Part shown: in pieces, positions 12,001 through 22,500 of the stretch | How the letters are laid out: the number at the start of each line of letters is the position of its first letter | Position numbering within the stretch: position 1 is the first letter of the stretch | Origin: Coturnix japonica | Lineage: Eukaryota > Chordata > Aves > Galliformes > Phasianidae | Direction: 5' to 3' | Assembly (NCBI RefSeq): GCF_001577835.2 | Contig: NC_029543.1 | Location: 1,128,199 to 1,192,198 of the forward strand | Length of the DNA stretch: 64,000 nucleotides | The notes under the pieces: model-generated | What the model was told of the DNA's origin: nothing | Database searches by the model: none | Seen by the model: the letters and a program-made list of their open reading frames with translations, nothing else | Translations under genes and position numbers: made by a program

Positions 12001-15000
12001 GTATGTTGATGTTGTTTCCTCAAGAGTAGATTGTGTGGGGTTAGATGCTCAGCAGAGTTGTTTGAGTTGGTGTTGTGCCTGGGTAGCAAGTGAAGACGTT
12101 TGCCAGCACTGGATGTCAGGGCTGCACTGGTTGCTAAGGGAGGAGTGATGTACTTTTGAGGGTAGAAGTTGTTTTCCTATTGTAGAGGTGGCTGGAGGTC
12201 GTCCCAGCTACCAGAAGTGGTCTCCTGAGACGTGGTAGAAGTAAGTTAATTCTGAGGTGGTTGGAGGAGATGGGCTTGTTCTAAGAGTAGATGTGGGTGT
12301 TTGTGGAGGTGAGGTGGTTGATGCTGCTGATGTCTCTGCAGAAGTGCTAGTGGGCATTAGAGAAGAAGACATGCCAGTTGGGCCTGGAGTGACTGAAGTG
12401 CTCGTTTCTTGTGCTTGGCTTGATGTTTGTGTTGTTGGCAAGAGAACTGTAGTTGTTGATGTTGTTTCCTCAAGAGTAGATTGTGCATTGGAAGTTCTAC
12501 TAGCAGATGTAGTTTGACTTGGTGTTGTGGTCTGGGTAGCAGTGGAGGATGTTTGTCCAGTACTGGATGTGAGGGCTGCACTGGTGCTAGAGAGTGATGT
12601 ACTTGCGAGGGTAGAAGTCGAAGTAGTTTCTATGGTAGAGGTGGCTGGAGGAGTCGTCCCAGCTGCAGAAGTGGTCTCCTGTGAAGTGGATAGAGTAGCT
12701 TCTGAGGTGGTTGCTGGAGATGGGCTTGTTTCAAGAGATGAAGAGGATGTTTGTACAGTTGGTGTTTTTTCTGTTGCTGATGTCACTGCAGGAGTGCCAG
12801 TCGGCGTTACAGAAGATGTGCCCATTGGTCTTGAAGTGATTGAAGTGCTCGTTTCTTGTGCTTGGCTTGACGTTTGTGTTGACAAGACAAATGTAGTTGA
12901 TGATGATGTTTCCTCAAGAGATGATTGTGCATTGGAAGTACTAATAGCAGTTGTGGTTTGAGTTGGTGTTGTGGCCTGGGTAGCAGTGGAGGATGTTTGT
13001 CCAGTACTGGATGTGAGGGCTGCACTGGTGCTGGGGAGTGATGTACTTGTGAGGGTAGAAGTCGAAGTAGTTTCTATGGTAGAGCTGGCTGGATGTGTCA
13101 TCCTAGCTGCAGAAGTGGTCTTCTGAGAAGTGGATGGCGTATCTTCTGAGGTGGTTGGAGGAGATAAGCTTGTTCCAAGAGTAGAAGAGGATGTTTGTGG
13201 AGTTGAGGTGGTTGCTGCTGCTAATGTCTCTGCAGGAGTGCTACTTAGCATTACAGTAGATGAGCCCATTGGTCTTGAAGTGACTGCAGTGCTCGTTTCT
13301 TGTGCTTGGGTTGATGATTGTGTTGTTGGCAAGAGAACTGTAGTTGCTGATGTTGTTTCCTCAAGAGTAGATTGTGCATTGGAAGTACTACTAGCAGTTG
13401 TCGTTTGAGTTGGTGTTGTGGCCTGGGTAGCAGTGGAGGATGTTTGTCCAGTACTGGATGTGAGGGATGCACTGGTGCTGGGGAGTGATGTACTTGCGAG
13501 GGTAGAAGTAGAAGTAGTTTCTATGGTAGATGTGTCTGGAGGTGTTGTCCCAGCTGCAGAAGTGGTCTCCTGAGAAGTGGATGGAGTAGCTTCTGAGGTG
13601 GTTGCAGGAGATGGGCTTGTTCCAAGAGTAGAAGAGGATGTTTGTAGAGTTGGGGTTGTTTCTGTTGCTGATGTCACTGCAGGAGTGCCAGTCAGTATTA
13701 CAGAAGATGTGGCCATTGGTCTTGTTGTGACTGCAGTGCTCGTTTCTTCTGCTTGGCTTGATGTTTGTGTTGTTGGCAAGAGAACTGTAGTTGTTGATGT
13801 TGTTTCCACAAGAGTTGATTGTGCATTGGAAGTACTACTAGCAGTTGTGGTTTGGGTTGGTGTTGTGGCCTGGGTAGCAGTGGAGGATGTTTGTCCAGTA
13901 CTGGATGTGAGGGATGCCCTTGTGCTAGGGAGTGATGTACTTGTGTGGGTAGAAGTAGAAATTGTTTCTATGGTAGATGTGTCTGGAGGTGTTGTCCCAG
14001 CTGCAGAAGTGGTCTCCTGAGAAGTGGGTAGATGAGCTTCTGAGATGGTTGCAGGAGATGGGCTTATTCCAAGAGTAGTAGAGGATGTTTGTAGAGTTGG
14101 GGTTGTTTCTGTTGCTGATGTCACTGCAGGAGTGCCAGTTAGTGTTACAGAAGATGTGGCCAGTGGTCTTGTTGTGACTGCAGTGCTCGTTTCTTCTGCT
14201 TGGCTTGATGTCTGTGTTGTTGACAAGAGAACTGTAGTTGTTGCTGTTGTTTCCTCAAGAATAAATTCTGTAGGGTTAATGCTAGGATATGTGGTTTCAG
14301 TTGGTGTTGTGGCCTGGGTAGCAGTGGAGGATGTTTGTCCAGTACTGGATGTCAGGGCTGCACTGGTGCTAGGGAGTGATGTACTTGTGAGGGTAGAAGT
14401 TGTTTCTATGGTAGAGGTGGCTGGAGGTGTCGTCCCAGCTGCAGAAGTGGTCTCCTGAGACGTGGATAGAGTAGTTTCTGAGGTGGTTGGAGGAGATGGG
14501 CTTGTTCTAAGAGTAGAAGTGGGTGTTTGTGGAGGTGAGGTGGTTGATGCTGCTGTTGTCTCTGCAGAAGTGCTAGTGGGCATTACTGTAGATGAGCCCA
14601 TTGGTCTTGAAGTGACTGCAGAGCTTGTTTCTTGTGCTTGGGTTGATGGTTGTGTTGTTGGCAAGAGAACTGTAGTTGATGATGTTGTTCCCTCAAGTGT
14701 AGATTGTGCATGGGAAGCACTACTAGCAGTTGTGGTTTGAGTTGGTGTTGTGGCCTGGGTAGCAGTGGAGGATGTTTGTCCAGTACTGGATGTAAGGTCT
14801 GCACTGGTGCTGGGGATTGATGTACTTGTGAGGGTAGAAGTAGATGTTGTTTCTATGGTAGATGCGTCTAGAGGTGTCGTCCCAGCTGCAGAAGTGGTCT
14901 CCTGAGCTGTGGTTTTAGGAAGAGTTGTTGTGGTTGTGCCCGATTCGCTTGTCTCATATGTAGCTGTAGACTGATTTCGAATGGAAGAGCTCATAGTTAT

Positions 15001-15068
15001 ATTTTCACGTGCTGATGGTTCCTGGGCAGTAGTTGTCGATGTTTGTGTTTCTGCTGCACTTCTTAATT
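1..15068 (-). CDS. Mucin-like protein, giant Thr/Ser-rich tandem-repeat exon (partial, runs off the left edge)
   Basis: This is the large exon of a predicted secreted or membrane mucin. The clean part (15,068 down to about 12,246) encodes about 940 residues dominated by Thr and Ser, with Ala, Pro, Gln and Glu and almost no Cys, which is a dense O-glycosylation substrate. A short non-repeated N-terminal part of about 45 residues has two N-glycosylation sequons (NIT, NQS). It is followed by tandem units of 146-151 residues beginning near QETTSAAGTTPPATSTIE. The exon starts after an acceptor (AAAACAG) at 15,069-15,070 in phase 1, which fits the signal-peptide exon at 26,568-26,646. Between about 12,245 and 1,861 the frame is broken constantly by small indels, probably sequencing noise; from about 1,860 to 1 it is clean again apart from one gap. 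No SEA, EGF, VWD or transmembrane part is in the window, so the mucin family cannot be named. MUC16-like and other large mucins are possible. Confidence 0.8.
509..679. other. Assembly gap (171 N) inside the mucin array
   Basis: A run of N interrupts one repeat unit. In the matching stretch of the unit near 14,120-14,205 about 84 bases lie between the same two flanks, so the N count probably overstates the missing sequence. Confidence 0.95.
930..1360 (-). repeat. Type-B mucin unit, cleanest copy
   Basis: This unit differs from the common one. On the minus strand it encodes segments such as TSTLPSIMQETTSQSAETST and SETSEPGTTTSVLTGSSAQE. The second segment is clearly related to the non-repeated N-terminal part of the exon (ETSESGTTTTTLPKTTAQE at about 14,905-14,965). 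Further noisy copies lie at about 5,260-5,700, 7,060-7,500 and 9,770-10,400. Confidence 0.75.
2444..2468. other. Assembly gap (25 N) inside the mucin array
   Basis: A run of 25 N lies between the GTTGTGACTGCA part and the CACTGGTGCTGGGGAGTGATG part of a unit. About 180 bases separate these in intact units, so the gap length is nominal. Confidence 0.95.
5260..5700 (-). repeat. Type-B mucin unit, noisy copy
   Basis: This stretch shares the type-B landmarks: GAGCAGAGCTTCCAGTAAGA, then the CTGGTTCGCTTGTCTCAGATG segment broken by small indels, and the TTCTTGCATGATTGAGGG segment. It lies in the low-quality part of the array, so its frame cannot be judged. Confidence 0.65.
7060..7500 (-). repeat. 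Type-B mucin unit, noisy copy
   Basis: The type-B landmarks are present in order: a GTTCTGGTTCGGTGTTCTCG variant, GTGGATGTACCAGCAGTGGA and TTCTTGCATGATTGAGGG, then GAGGTGAACTCGCAGTGAGT. Indels interrupt each segment, as elsewhere in the 1.9-12.2 kb stretch. Confidence 0.65.
9730..10430 (-). repeat. Type-B unit with very heavy A/T insertions
   Basis: Fragments of the type-B unit (CAGAGCTTCC, AGTAAGAAC, CTCAGATGCAAA, ATGTGCTG, TGCTGCCTCTTGTG) occur in the right order. They are separated by inserted A/T-rich bases, which stretch a unit of about 440 bp to roughly 650. Open frames read here on the minus strand, including a 236-residue one rich in hydrophobic residues, are by-products of the insertions and not genes. 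Confidence 0.6.
12246..14900 (-). repeat. Clean part of the mucin tandem array, about six units of 438-453 bp
   Basis: The landmark GCAGAAGTGGTCTCCTGAG (plus strand) recurs at about 12,665, 13,109, 13,556, 14,003, 14,441 and 14,888. The spacings are 444, 447, 447, 438 and 447 bp, all multiples of three, so length changes between units keep the reading frame. Units are highly similar but differ by scattered substitutions and small in-frame indels. This is what is expected of a coding minisatellite growing by unequal exchange or replication slippage. Confidence 0.9.
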
Positions 15069-15705
15069 CTGTTTTTAAAAACATGAATTTGGAAATTTTT
15101 ACATTAAATTTACTCAGAATTGAAGGGATCTTAATTATGTTCCTTGTTCCCATCATGTATATTCTTTTGGTTTTTTGCGTGCTATTTTGTAACTGAGTTA
15201 CAGAATGCTCGTTTTCTTCTATTCAGTTCTGCTTTGATTTCAAGAATACCAGAGCTTGTCCTCCAGCCTCCTTAGGCTTATAAGCTGTGAGTCTGCCCAA
15301 ACTACAAGCTTTACTTTCTCAGTGCATTTCTGCGCTAAGCAACCTAATTATTGGTACTTCTTTTCATGTCTAAGCATAAATCAAACCATTGCTCTTTCCC
15401 CTTGTGCAAAAATTAGTCCCTGCTTTTTCCTTATTTCTTTGTCATTGTTCTTATTTTTTTGGTTTTAAATTCATTCAAGTGCGACTTTTGCATTTTTGAT
15501 CATGAGAGGACTCAAGGGATTATAGTATATTAAATACTGTATGTTTACAATAAGGCTTAAAGCAAACAAACAAGATACCTTGAATGTTCATTGGAGGAGT
15601 CAATGATGGTAAATTCTGTTATTAGAATTATGCAGATCATATAAACTTTAGGAATACCTTTGCTACTATAATGCACAATAATTATTTATGTTTTTATTTG
15701 TTTAT

Positions 15706-15790
15706 TGAATCATAGAGCCACCAAAGTTGGAAAAGACCTCCATGTTCATATAGACCAACCATACATCTTACAATTTGTTTGCTGGCTAAG
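15706..15790 (-). mobile_element. CR1 LINE 3'-end fragment
   Basis: The plus strand reads GAATCATAGAGCCACCAAAG and then a diverged GTTGGAAAAGACCTCC stretch, which is the reverse complement of the CR1 3' tail. It is short and diverged, so it is an old copy. Confidence 0.75.
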
Positions 15791-18700
15791 CAGCTCCTGG
15801 CAGAAAGGTGCAGTGTTTCAGAGAGATGCATTAAATTAGTACACGAACCCGCAAATTGGAAGCACAGTATATTGATTTAAGATTAATTGGATGAGTTAAT
15901 AATCTAGCTGTACCATTGCATACACTTGAAATATTAAAATGAAATTGCAGACTTATAGAACTAAGGACGTTACCCATCCTTCCACTGGAGCACTATTTAG
16001 AAAGAACTCACCAAATCATCCAAATCTCATCATATGGGTGCTGCAATACATCATGGATTTTCTGGTCCCAGTCAGGAATTTACAGGGTGTCAGAAATTTT
16101 TAAACCTAAGCTGAGTTTTTTTGCTATCCAGTGAGAAAAGAAGAGTATTTTCATATCAACTGGCACAATGCTGCCCCTTTTAATTGTGGCTTCGGGCTGA
16201 AATCCTTCTACAGATTTCTACACATGAGCTAAGATGAAAATAACCAAAAGACTACCGGGAAAAGTCAAAAGTAACACAATTTTCATATATGAAAATATAT
16301 GAAATATATGTATATTTTCATCTTTGAAGCTTGCATCACTTGAAGCTATGTGAAGTTTCCGTGTTTCCCATCTGCTTCACAATCAAAAGTCTTAATTCTC
16401 TTTATCATTAAACAAATATTAATTAGGATATCGGTTGTTTGAATAAAAGGATTTTATATATTTTTACAAATTTGTTTAAAACTTATTCTCCATTCACTTC
16501 TGCTGAATATATTTGCTTGGATGGCTCTGAAAGTCATTGGCACTTAAAGTCCTGAGTGTTTCAGTTGTTTTAGAGAATGACATTTATACTCATTTGAGTA
16601 GCCACTGAAGCCACAGAGCTTCTTTTCTCTATAGAGATCAAACAGCTCAAACTGGATTTTAAACAAAAACTTTTTAATGGTTCAGAATTTTAAATCCACT
16701 GACAAAGCTAATTCTCATTTTATAGGAAATACTGTTTCAGTGACCTGGGAAATCCAGAGCTTCAGACCTTGCACCATTTTGTTGCCACTGAAACTTTCAT
16801 TCATTATTTTCAGATGCCACTTTATCACCACTTTTATGGGAAGAAAAAAAATAAAATAAAATCTGAAAATACAGCATTTTCTAATTATTTGGTTATTTTC
16901 TAGAATCATCTGGAGTATTCTTCCCTCTTTCTATAAATTAAAAAACAATTTATCATGCTTATCACATCTTCTCATTCTTTAATAATACAGAGGAAATTAA
17001 TTCTGGTTTCCTAGAACCAGCCATAAAAACCTGTTCTGGAATTTGCTAAATAAAATTAAATCTGTACCTTTCCATTTATACTCTTCACCAGTGGTGGATA
17101 ATCATGTATTCCTATCCATTCTTTTCTATTTCTACATGATGAAAAATTGCATGCTAAATGATGACAAGGCAACGAGCACAATAAGCATGCCACTTAGAAA
17201 ATTGTGTGGCAAAGGTATTTTCCCTTTCTTTATATTTCTGAGTAAACTGACAGTATTGCTGAAGTACTTACACAGACACAAGTGCAGCATTTTATCCTTG
17301 GTTACAGGTTTTAGTGTTAGTAATTTCATTTTAAAGTACGTTGACCTTTACAGTAATCAGTGAGAAAGTTTTTCAGAGTAGTACATAGCTAAACTTACCT
17401 GAAAAGCAGCAAAATGCGAGGATAAGGTATATAAACTTATACCAAAATAAATTTGTTGTCCAATCCATCTTTTTTTTTAGGCTGTGGTTTCACCAGATGA
17501 GTCCAATCCCTTCAGTATCTGCTCTGCTCTTAGCAAGGTAGAAATAGCTCTTGCAAGGAAGGGAAGAAGATGAGTCTGATGGTCAAGGTGCAATGTTCTT
17601 AAACTTAAGCACCTTGCATAATGCCAGTGCTTTGTTGAGGGTTTGGTGAGTGACACACCTGCTTGCGCCTTACAGCCCAAGGATTTTAAAATTAGAATGT
17701 GGTACTTTCCCTCTAGGTAAGGAAATAAGAAGCTCCCTGTTTGAAAAGGTCAGTGTGCATTTATCTGAGCATGAAATAATCAGGAATGGATACTCGTTTA
17801 CACCCTTAAGAAGGCCATAATCACACATTCATCTCTTAGATATTTAAGTTCGGGGTGGATACGCAACAGAAAGGAAGACTTTCAATCAGTAGTTTTGCTG
17901 GGCTCTCTGTTTCAGCAGTCCAATTTCTTTCATAGATGAGAAAATCTCTCTTGGTGGTGTTTTGTGAATCGCTGTGTACTAAACAGCTTGATTGCTAAGA
18001 AAAAGCCCATTAGCCTCATCCTTCCTAGCTGAATCGTATGGATTCTTTGGGGCCAAGATTGTTTCTCACTGCTATAACTGCAAGCAAACAACTCTACACA
18101 GCCTCAGTCATCCCCTGAAATATTTACCCTTGCATCTGAATGAGAAAATAAACAAAAGGATTCAGGAGGTTTAGATGACTGGCTTCCATGTGCATGAATC
18201 GAGAACATATAAAAAAGCTTGTTGGACCATTGACAATATTGAAGGAGTTTGACATAAGTTTTGTGCCTGATGATTTCTTGATTATGATTTATCTATGAAG
18301 GGCATGGAAGTCTACAGGTATAATTTACACCACAGACTTTGTTTGGCTTGGAGTTCCTTCATCCCTTAATTTCCATCCTCATTCACTTTTTCTGTTTCCT
18401 TTCTTTCACCATTTTTCCAAAATTGAAATTTCTTTTCCAAGATGGATGCAGAAATAGCTGGTCATGGTCTGTATTTTCCATTATATTCTAGTGAACAGTT
18501 ATTATACGGTGTTTTGACTAGGGGAAGGGCCAACAACTTTTTCATGCCTTCTTCCTGGTGGACAGGCTTTGTTTCTAACTCAGTTTTAGGTGTAGAGTGT
18601 CAATTTGTCAACAGCAATCCAGACTGGGGGGGGGGTGGAATTTTCAACTGGCCATTCCTATAGAAAGATGGATGTTTGGTCTGGCATGTCTCTAGCATGC

Positions 18701-19451
18701 AGTTAGAGTTTAACACCTACTTTGTAAGTATTAATAGTGTGTTTTATTAGATTTAAAAAATCATGTTAAATTTTCTCTGTTGTACAAAGTGCTGGATATA
18801 ATGTTGCCTTGAATATCCATGTTTTTTTCTGTAAATATTTGAGGCAACGTACTTTAAAGATGGCCTTTAAATGGATAATGAAATGATAAACACTGGTTAG
18901 TATGTTTATGACAAAACTAAAGTAAATTCAGTTGTCCTACTTGAATAACTTAATAATTATTGCTCATATAAACATTATATTTCTGTAAAAGGCAGTTTCC
19001 ATTTGTTTACGTGACACAAAGACTCTCTTAATTCCTTGGTGTGCACAGGTTGTATAACATATAAAGATCATCAGTTCCTCCCAAAGTTTCTGAAATTGCG
19101 GTAACTACAATATGTCATGGTCCAAGGGACTGACGTGTGTGTTCTGCATTGTGCAAGCAGTTAGGTAAGCTGAACGCCTGTCCTTGACCTTTCCTTCAAG
19201 TGTTAGTAAGGGGGAAGCAATGTGTGATTCACAACTCACTTCTGCTTGATGGCTGTCTTTATTATGAGTTTTGTTTTGTCTGTATGCATAAAATTTAAAG
19301 CATGGGAGGAAAAAAAAAAAAGGTGTTCCCTGTATTTTAGAAAGCTGGAGAGAAGGAGAGAGGCAGCATGAAAGAGAAAGGTGAAAAATAAAATTGAAGG
19401 AAACCAGCTTTGCAACTCATTCTGAAAATATATACAAATATATGTGTAGAT

Positions 19452-19548
19452 GTGGTCTTTAGGATCATGGTTAGTGGGCAATATTGGTGGCAAGTGGATA
19501 GTTGGACTGGATGATCTTAAAGGTCTTTCCAACGTTTATGATTCTATA
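19452..19548 (+). mobile_element. CR1 LINE 3'-end fragment
   Basis: GTTGGACTGGATGATCTTAA, then AGGTCTTTCCAAC and ATGATTCTAT, is the characteristic CR1 3' end with its terminal octamer-like repeat. It is 5'-truncated. Confidence 0.85.
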
Positions 19549-22500
19549 TATCAACCTATCTGCCAGATATATATATACATATATATATATATTTCACTTT
19601 AAATATCCAGATAACTCTGCTTATTGTTTCAGTTTTCAGCATCAGAATCCTACATGGGAGAGCAATGGAGGGATGTGTGCTAACAGGTAGATCTCATACT
19701 TCTACAAAGTAAAGAACTTGCAATCAAAATACACTCATGGAAACAGATCCAATCAGAAACAACTCTGTGATTTAAAGGCAATATTTGCTACACAGCATGA
19801 CTTTAACTCCCATTAAAAGAAGAAAACAATGAAAAAGGTAAGTTTCCATAAGGTTTCTGTAGTAGTATTCACCCAAGGCAGCATCTTGACTCATCCAGTT
19901 GTTTGTACCTGCAGGGAGGGAGCACCTACCTGTGTACACGTAAATGAAAGTGAAGGTCTGACTAGCCTGGAAAGAATGAAGAGCCTTTTGAAAGGCTCAT
20001 GGTTATTTGGTTTTGAAGCCTGACGTTTTGACTAGGGGTGAACTTCCTTATGAGAGCTTCGGTTCTCAAACAGAATTAATTCCTGCACTTCTGCTGAGGC
20101 GGCAAAGAAAAACTTCATTGGGAAACATGAGTACTTCTCTAAGTCACTTGGAACAGAATTCATAACAAATGTCATTCTTTGACTGTCCTGTGTTAATGAG
20201 CACTCCATAAAGTACACTGCTTGATTGATCGGGTTTCAGCGGTCTGTTTGTAAACGACTACTTCCTTCTGCTGGCATTAATGAAGAATTGCACTTTCAAC
20301 ACACACCAGGTAAGAGCTGTGGATGGAAGTGGCTTCCTCTTGTTCTATACTATTTTGTTTCCATTTGCTTCTGGATTAGGACATCATTCAACTGCAGATC
20401 TCCACCCAACATCTCTGAGCTGAGATAACAACAGCTCTGGCCCAAGTGCTGCTTCAAAGCAACACAAGGACATGGTGCCCAGATGGGCCCTTAAGACCAC
20501 ATGCTCCTCTTAGCCCTGCATGGCAACCAACAACCATTCCATAGCACAAAGAAAACTTTTAAGGCATTAACAGTCGTATACGATGGCAATTTGTGCGTTG
20601 GTTGGCTTAAAATGTTCATTCAATGGTCAGTGGATGTGTACCAGTTTTAAATGACAACCCTCTGGATTCCTGCAGCAATTATACAGGCACAAGCTACAGC
20701 CCTGTGTGATGGATATTGAAAACCCCCTTTTTCTTTCCCCCCTTAATCAGAATATCTTTTTATACTATGAATTAGGTTTGTGTTCCCAGACCTGACTGGA
20801 AATTTACCTTTTGGTGTTTGCACTGTGCTGAACCAGACTGGGGCTCTGCATGCAGAAATGTTTTCCCTCTCATGTGCTGAACTCAGCTAGGAGGATACCT
20901 GCAGTCTGGAGGTAAAATCACAGAACATGCTGGAAACAGCTTTTCTCTATTTACTCAGGTAGAGGAAATTAGGCACAAACCCATCAAAAGTGCTCAAAAG
21001 TCACTCACTGAATTATAACCAGAACTTGGATCTTGTTGCTACCCAAACTGAGACACATACACCACTTTCTTTTAAAAACCTTCCCCTTCCATCACACAAG
21101 AGTTACAGTTCCCCTGGAGCACTGCATGAAATAACACAGGGTGCATCCTACCTGATGTGCACGTGTTGAGATAAAATGCCGAGACTACGAATGCAGCTTT
21201 TACAAAGCATTGCACTGAGCGATGTTTCCAGTTCATTTTGTTGCCTTGAGACCACTTGTCTGCATGAGAGACTGCTCCAGGCTCCTTGCAACTCTGCTAC
21301 CTCTGCAAGCAAATTGCAAATGTTATGGAAGTAACTCAGGTAATGCAAGCACGTTGCTCTGTTAGTTGAGCTGCTGACACACCTTAAAGTCCTGCTTGGT
21401 TTAAGAAGCCTGTTGTTATCTGGGCAAGAGGGTTGTGGACCCAAAGTGTTGATTTATGGTTACAAAAATGCAGTTATGTTTGTGAATCCATTTAAAGGTT
21501 TCATGAGGACTGCTGGCAAAGCCTTTGTATGTAAAAAATGGGTTGTGGGAAGAGCGGTGTAAAAGCAGTTGAATTTAAAAGGAGAAAAGAAAAGGGAGGA
21601 GGAGGGGAAGAAAGAAAGAAAGTATGGAAGTAAATGTGAAGTTTACATATCAGTCTGGGAACAGGACAGTTCTTAAAATGCAAACATTGCCATCATTGAA
21701 TCAGAAAATGAGTCTAGGAATCCCAGCTGCCTGGACTTCAGAGCCAGAGGGGGACTCTGTGTGTGTGCTAAGAGAAACAGGATGGGGTCCCTACTGTGAC
21801 TTGTGAGAACCACTAGAGGCCATCCTATACCTCATAAAGCAGCTTTGCAGGTACAAATAAAGAGCAACAGCGAGGATTTGTAAAAGGCTGGTCAAAAACC
21901 AGATATTTGTAAAGCATTTTGTTTCTGGGCTGGTTGTTCTTTGCTTGAACTATGTGAGGTTGGTGTGTTTTCTCTGAAGCAGCTGCTATGGGTGGCATAA
22001 AGGGCTCTGTGCTGCATGAGGCTGTGTTTCCAGTAGTGGTATCAGTCCGGTGGCCTTTTAGTTACAGCTGGTATTGCTGCAGATTCATGGCAGAGTATTG
22101 GAACTCTTGTTGTTCAACCAACCCGTTTTGTCTTTCTGTTTAACATCGGATTAAATTCTGTATTGAATCTCTTCCTCCTCTTGGAAGCTGCCAATGGGCT
22201 GAGGTCAAGCAGCTCATGTTGGGGTGTGAAGGAGGCAAAGGCAAAGCTAAAGCAGTGCAGTCCTTCCATGTCTTCCCTCCTAGCAACACATAACACACAA
22301 AAAGCCTTTGTAGTGGGAGTGGAGGGAGAGGTCAGCCCTTGTCAGCATGCATCAATAAAACACAAGGTATTTGGGCTTTGTTGGAGCAATGCAGAGTGAG
22401 GGGGGCAAACATTTACTGTAGGGCAAGAGCAACGAGGAACCAGAGCTCAGTCTACCAATGTTTTACCAAGTAAAACATCCATGTTTTACTTCCACGAGGC

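Larger units (their letters stand above)
1861..12245 (-). repeat. Indel-ridden part of the mucin array, probably poorly polished assembly
   Basis: Every unit here aligns by eye to the clean units but carries frequent one- or two-base insertions and losses, often in homopolymers (for example ATGTTTTGTCAAGTACTGG against ATGTTTGTCCAGTACTGG). No frame stays open for more than about 280 codons. The same gene reads cleanly on both sides, so raw long-read gap filling explains this better than decay. Real pseudogenisation of the central repeats cannot be excluded from the sequence alone. Confidence 0.75.

Noticed and set aside
12257-14740. A series of 86-147 residue Val-rich open frames on the plus strand of the mucin array
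   Set aside because: They repeat with the mucin unit and end at the same GTCTCCTGA in each. They are the antisense shadow of Thr/Ser codons and have no promoter or splice evidence.
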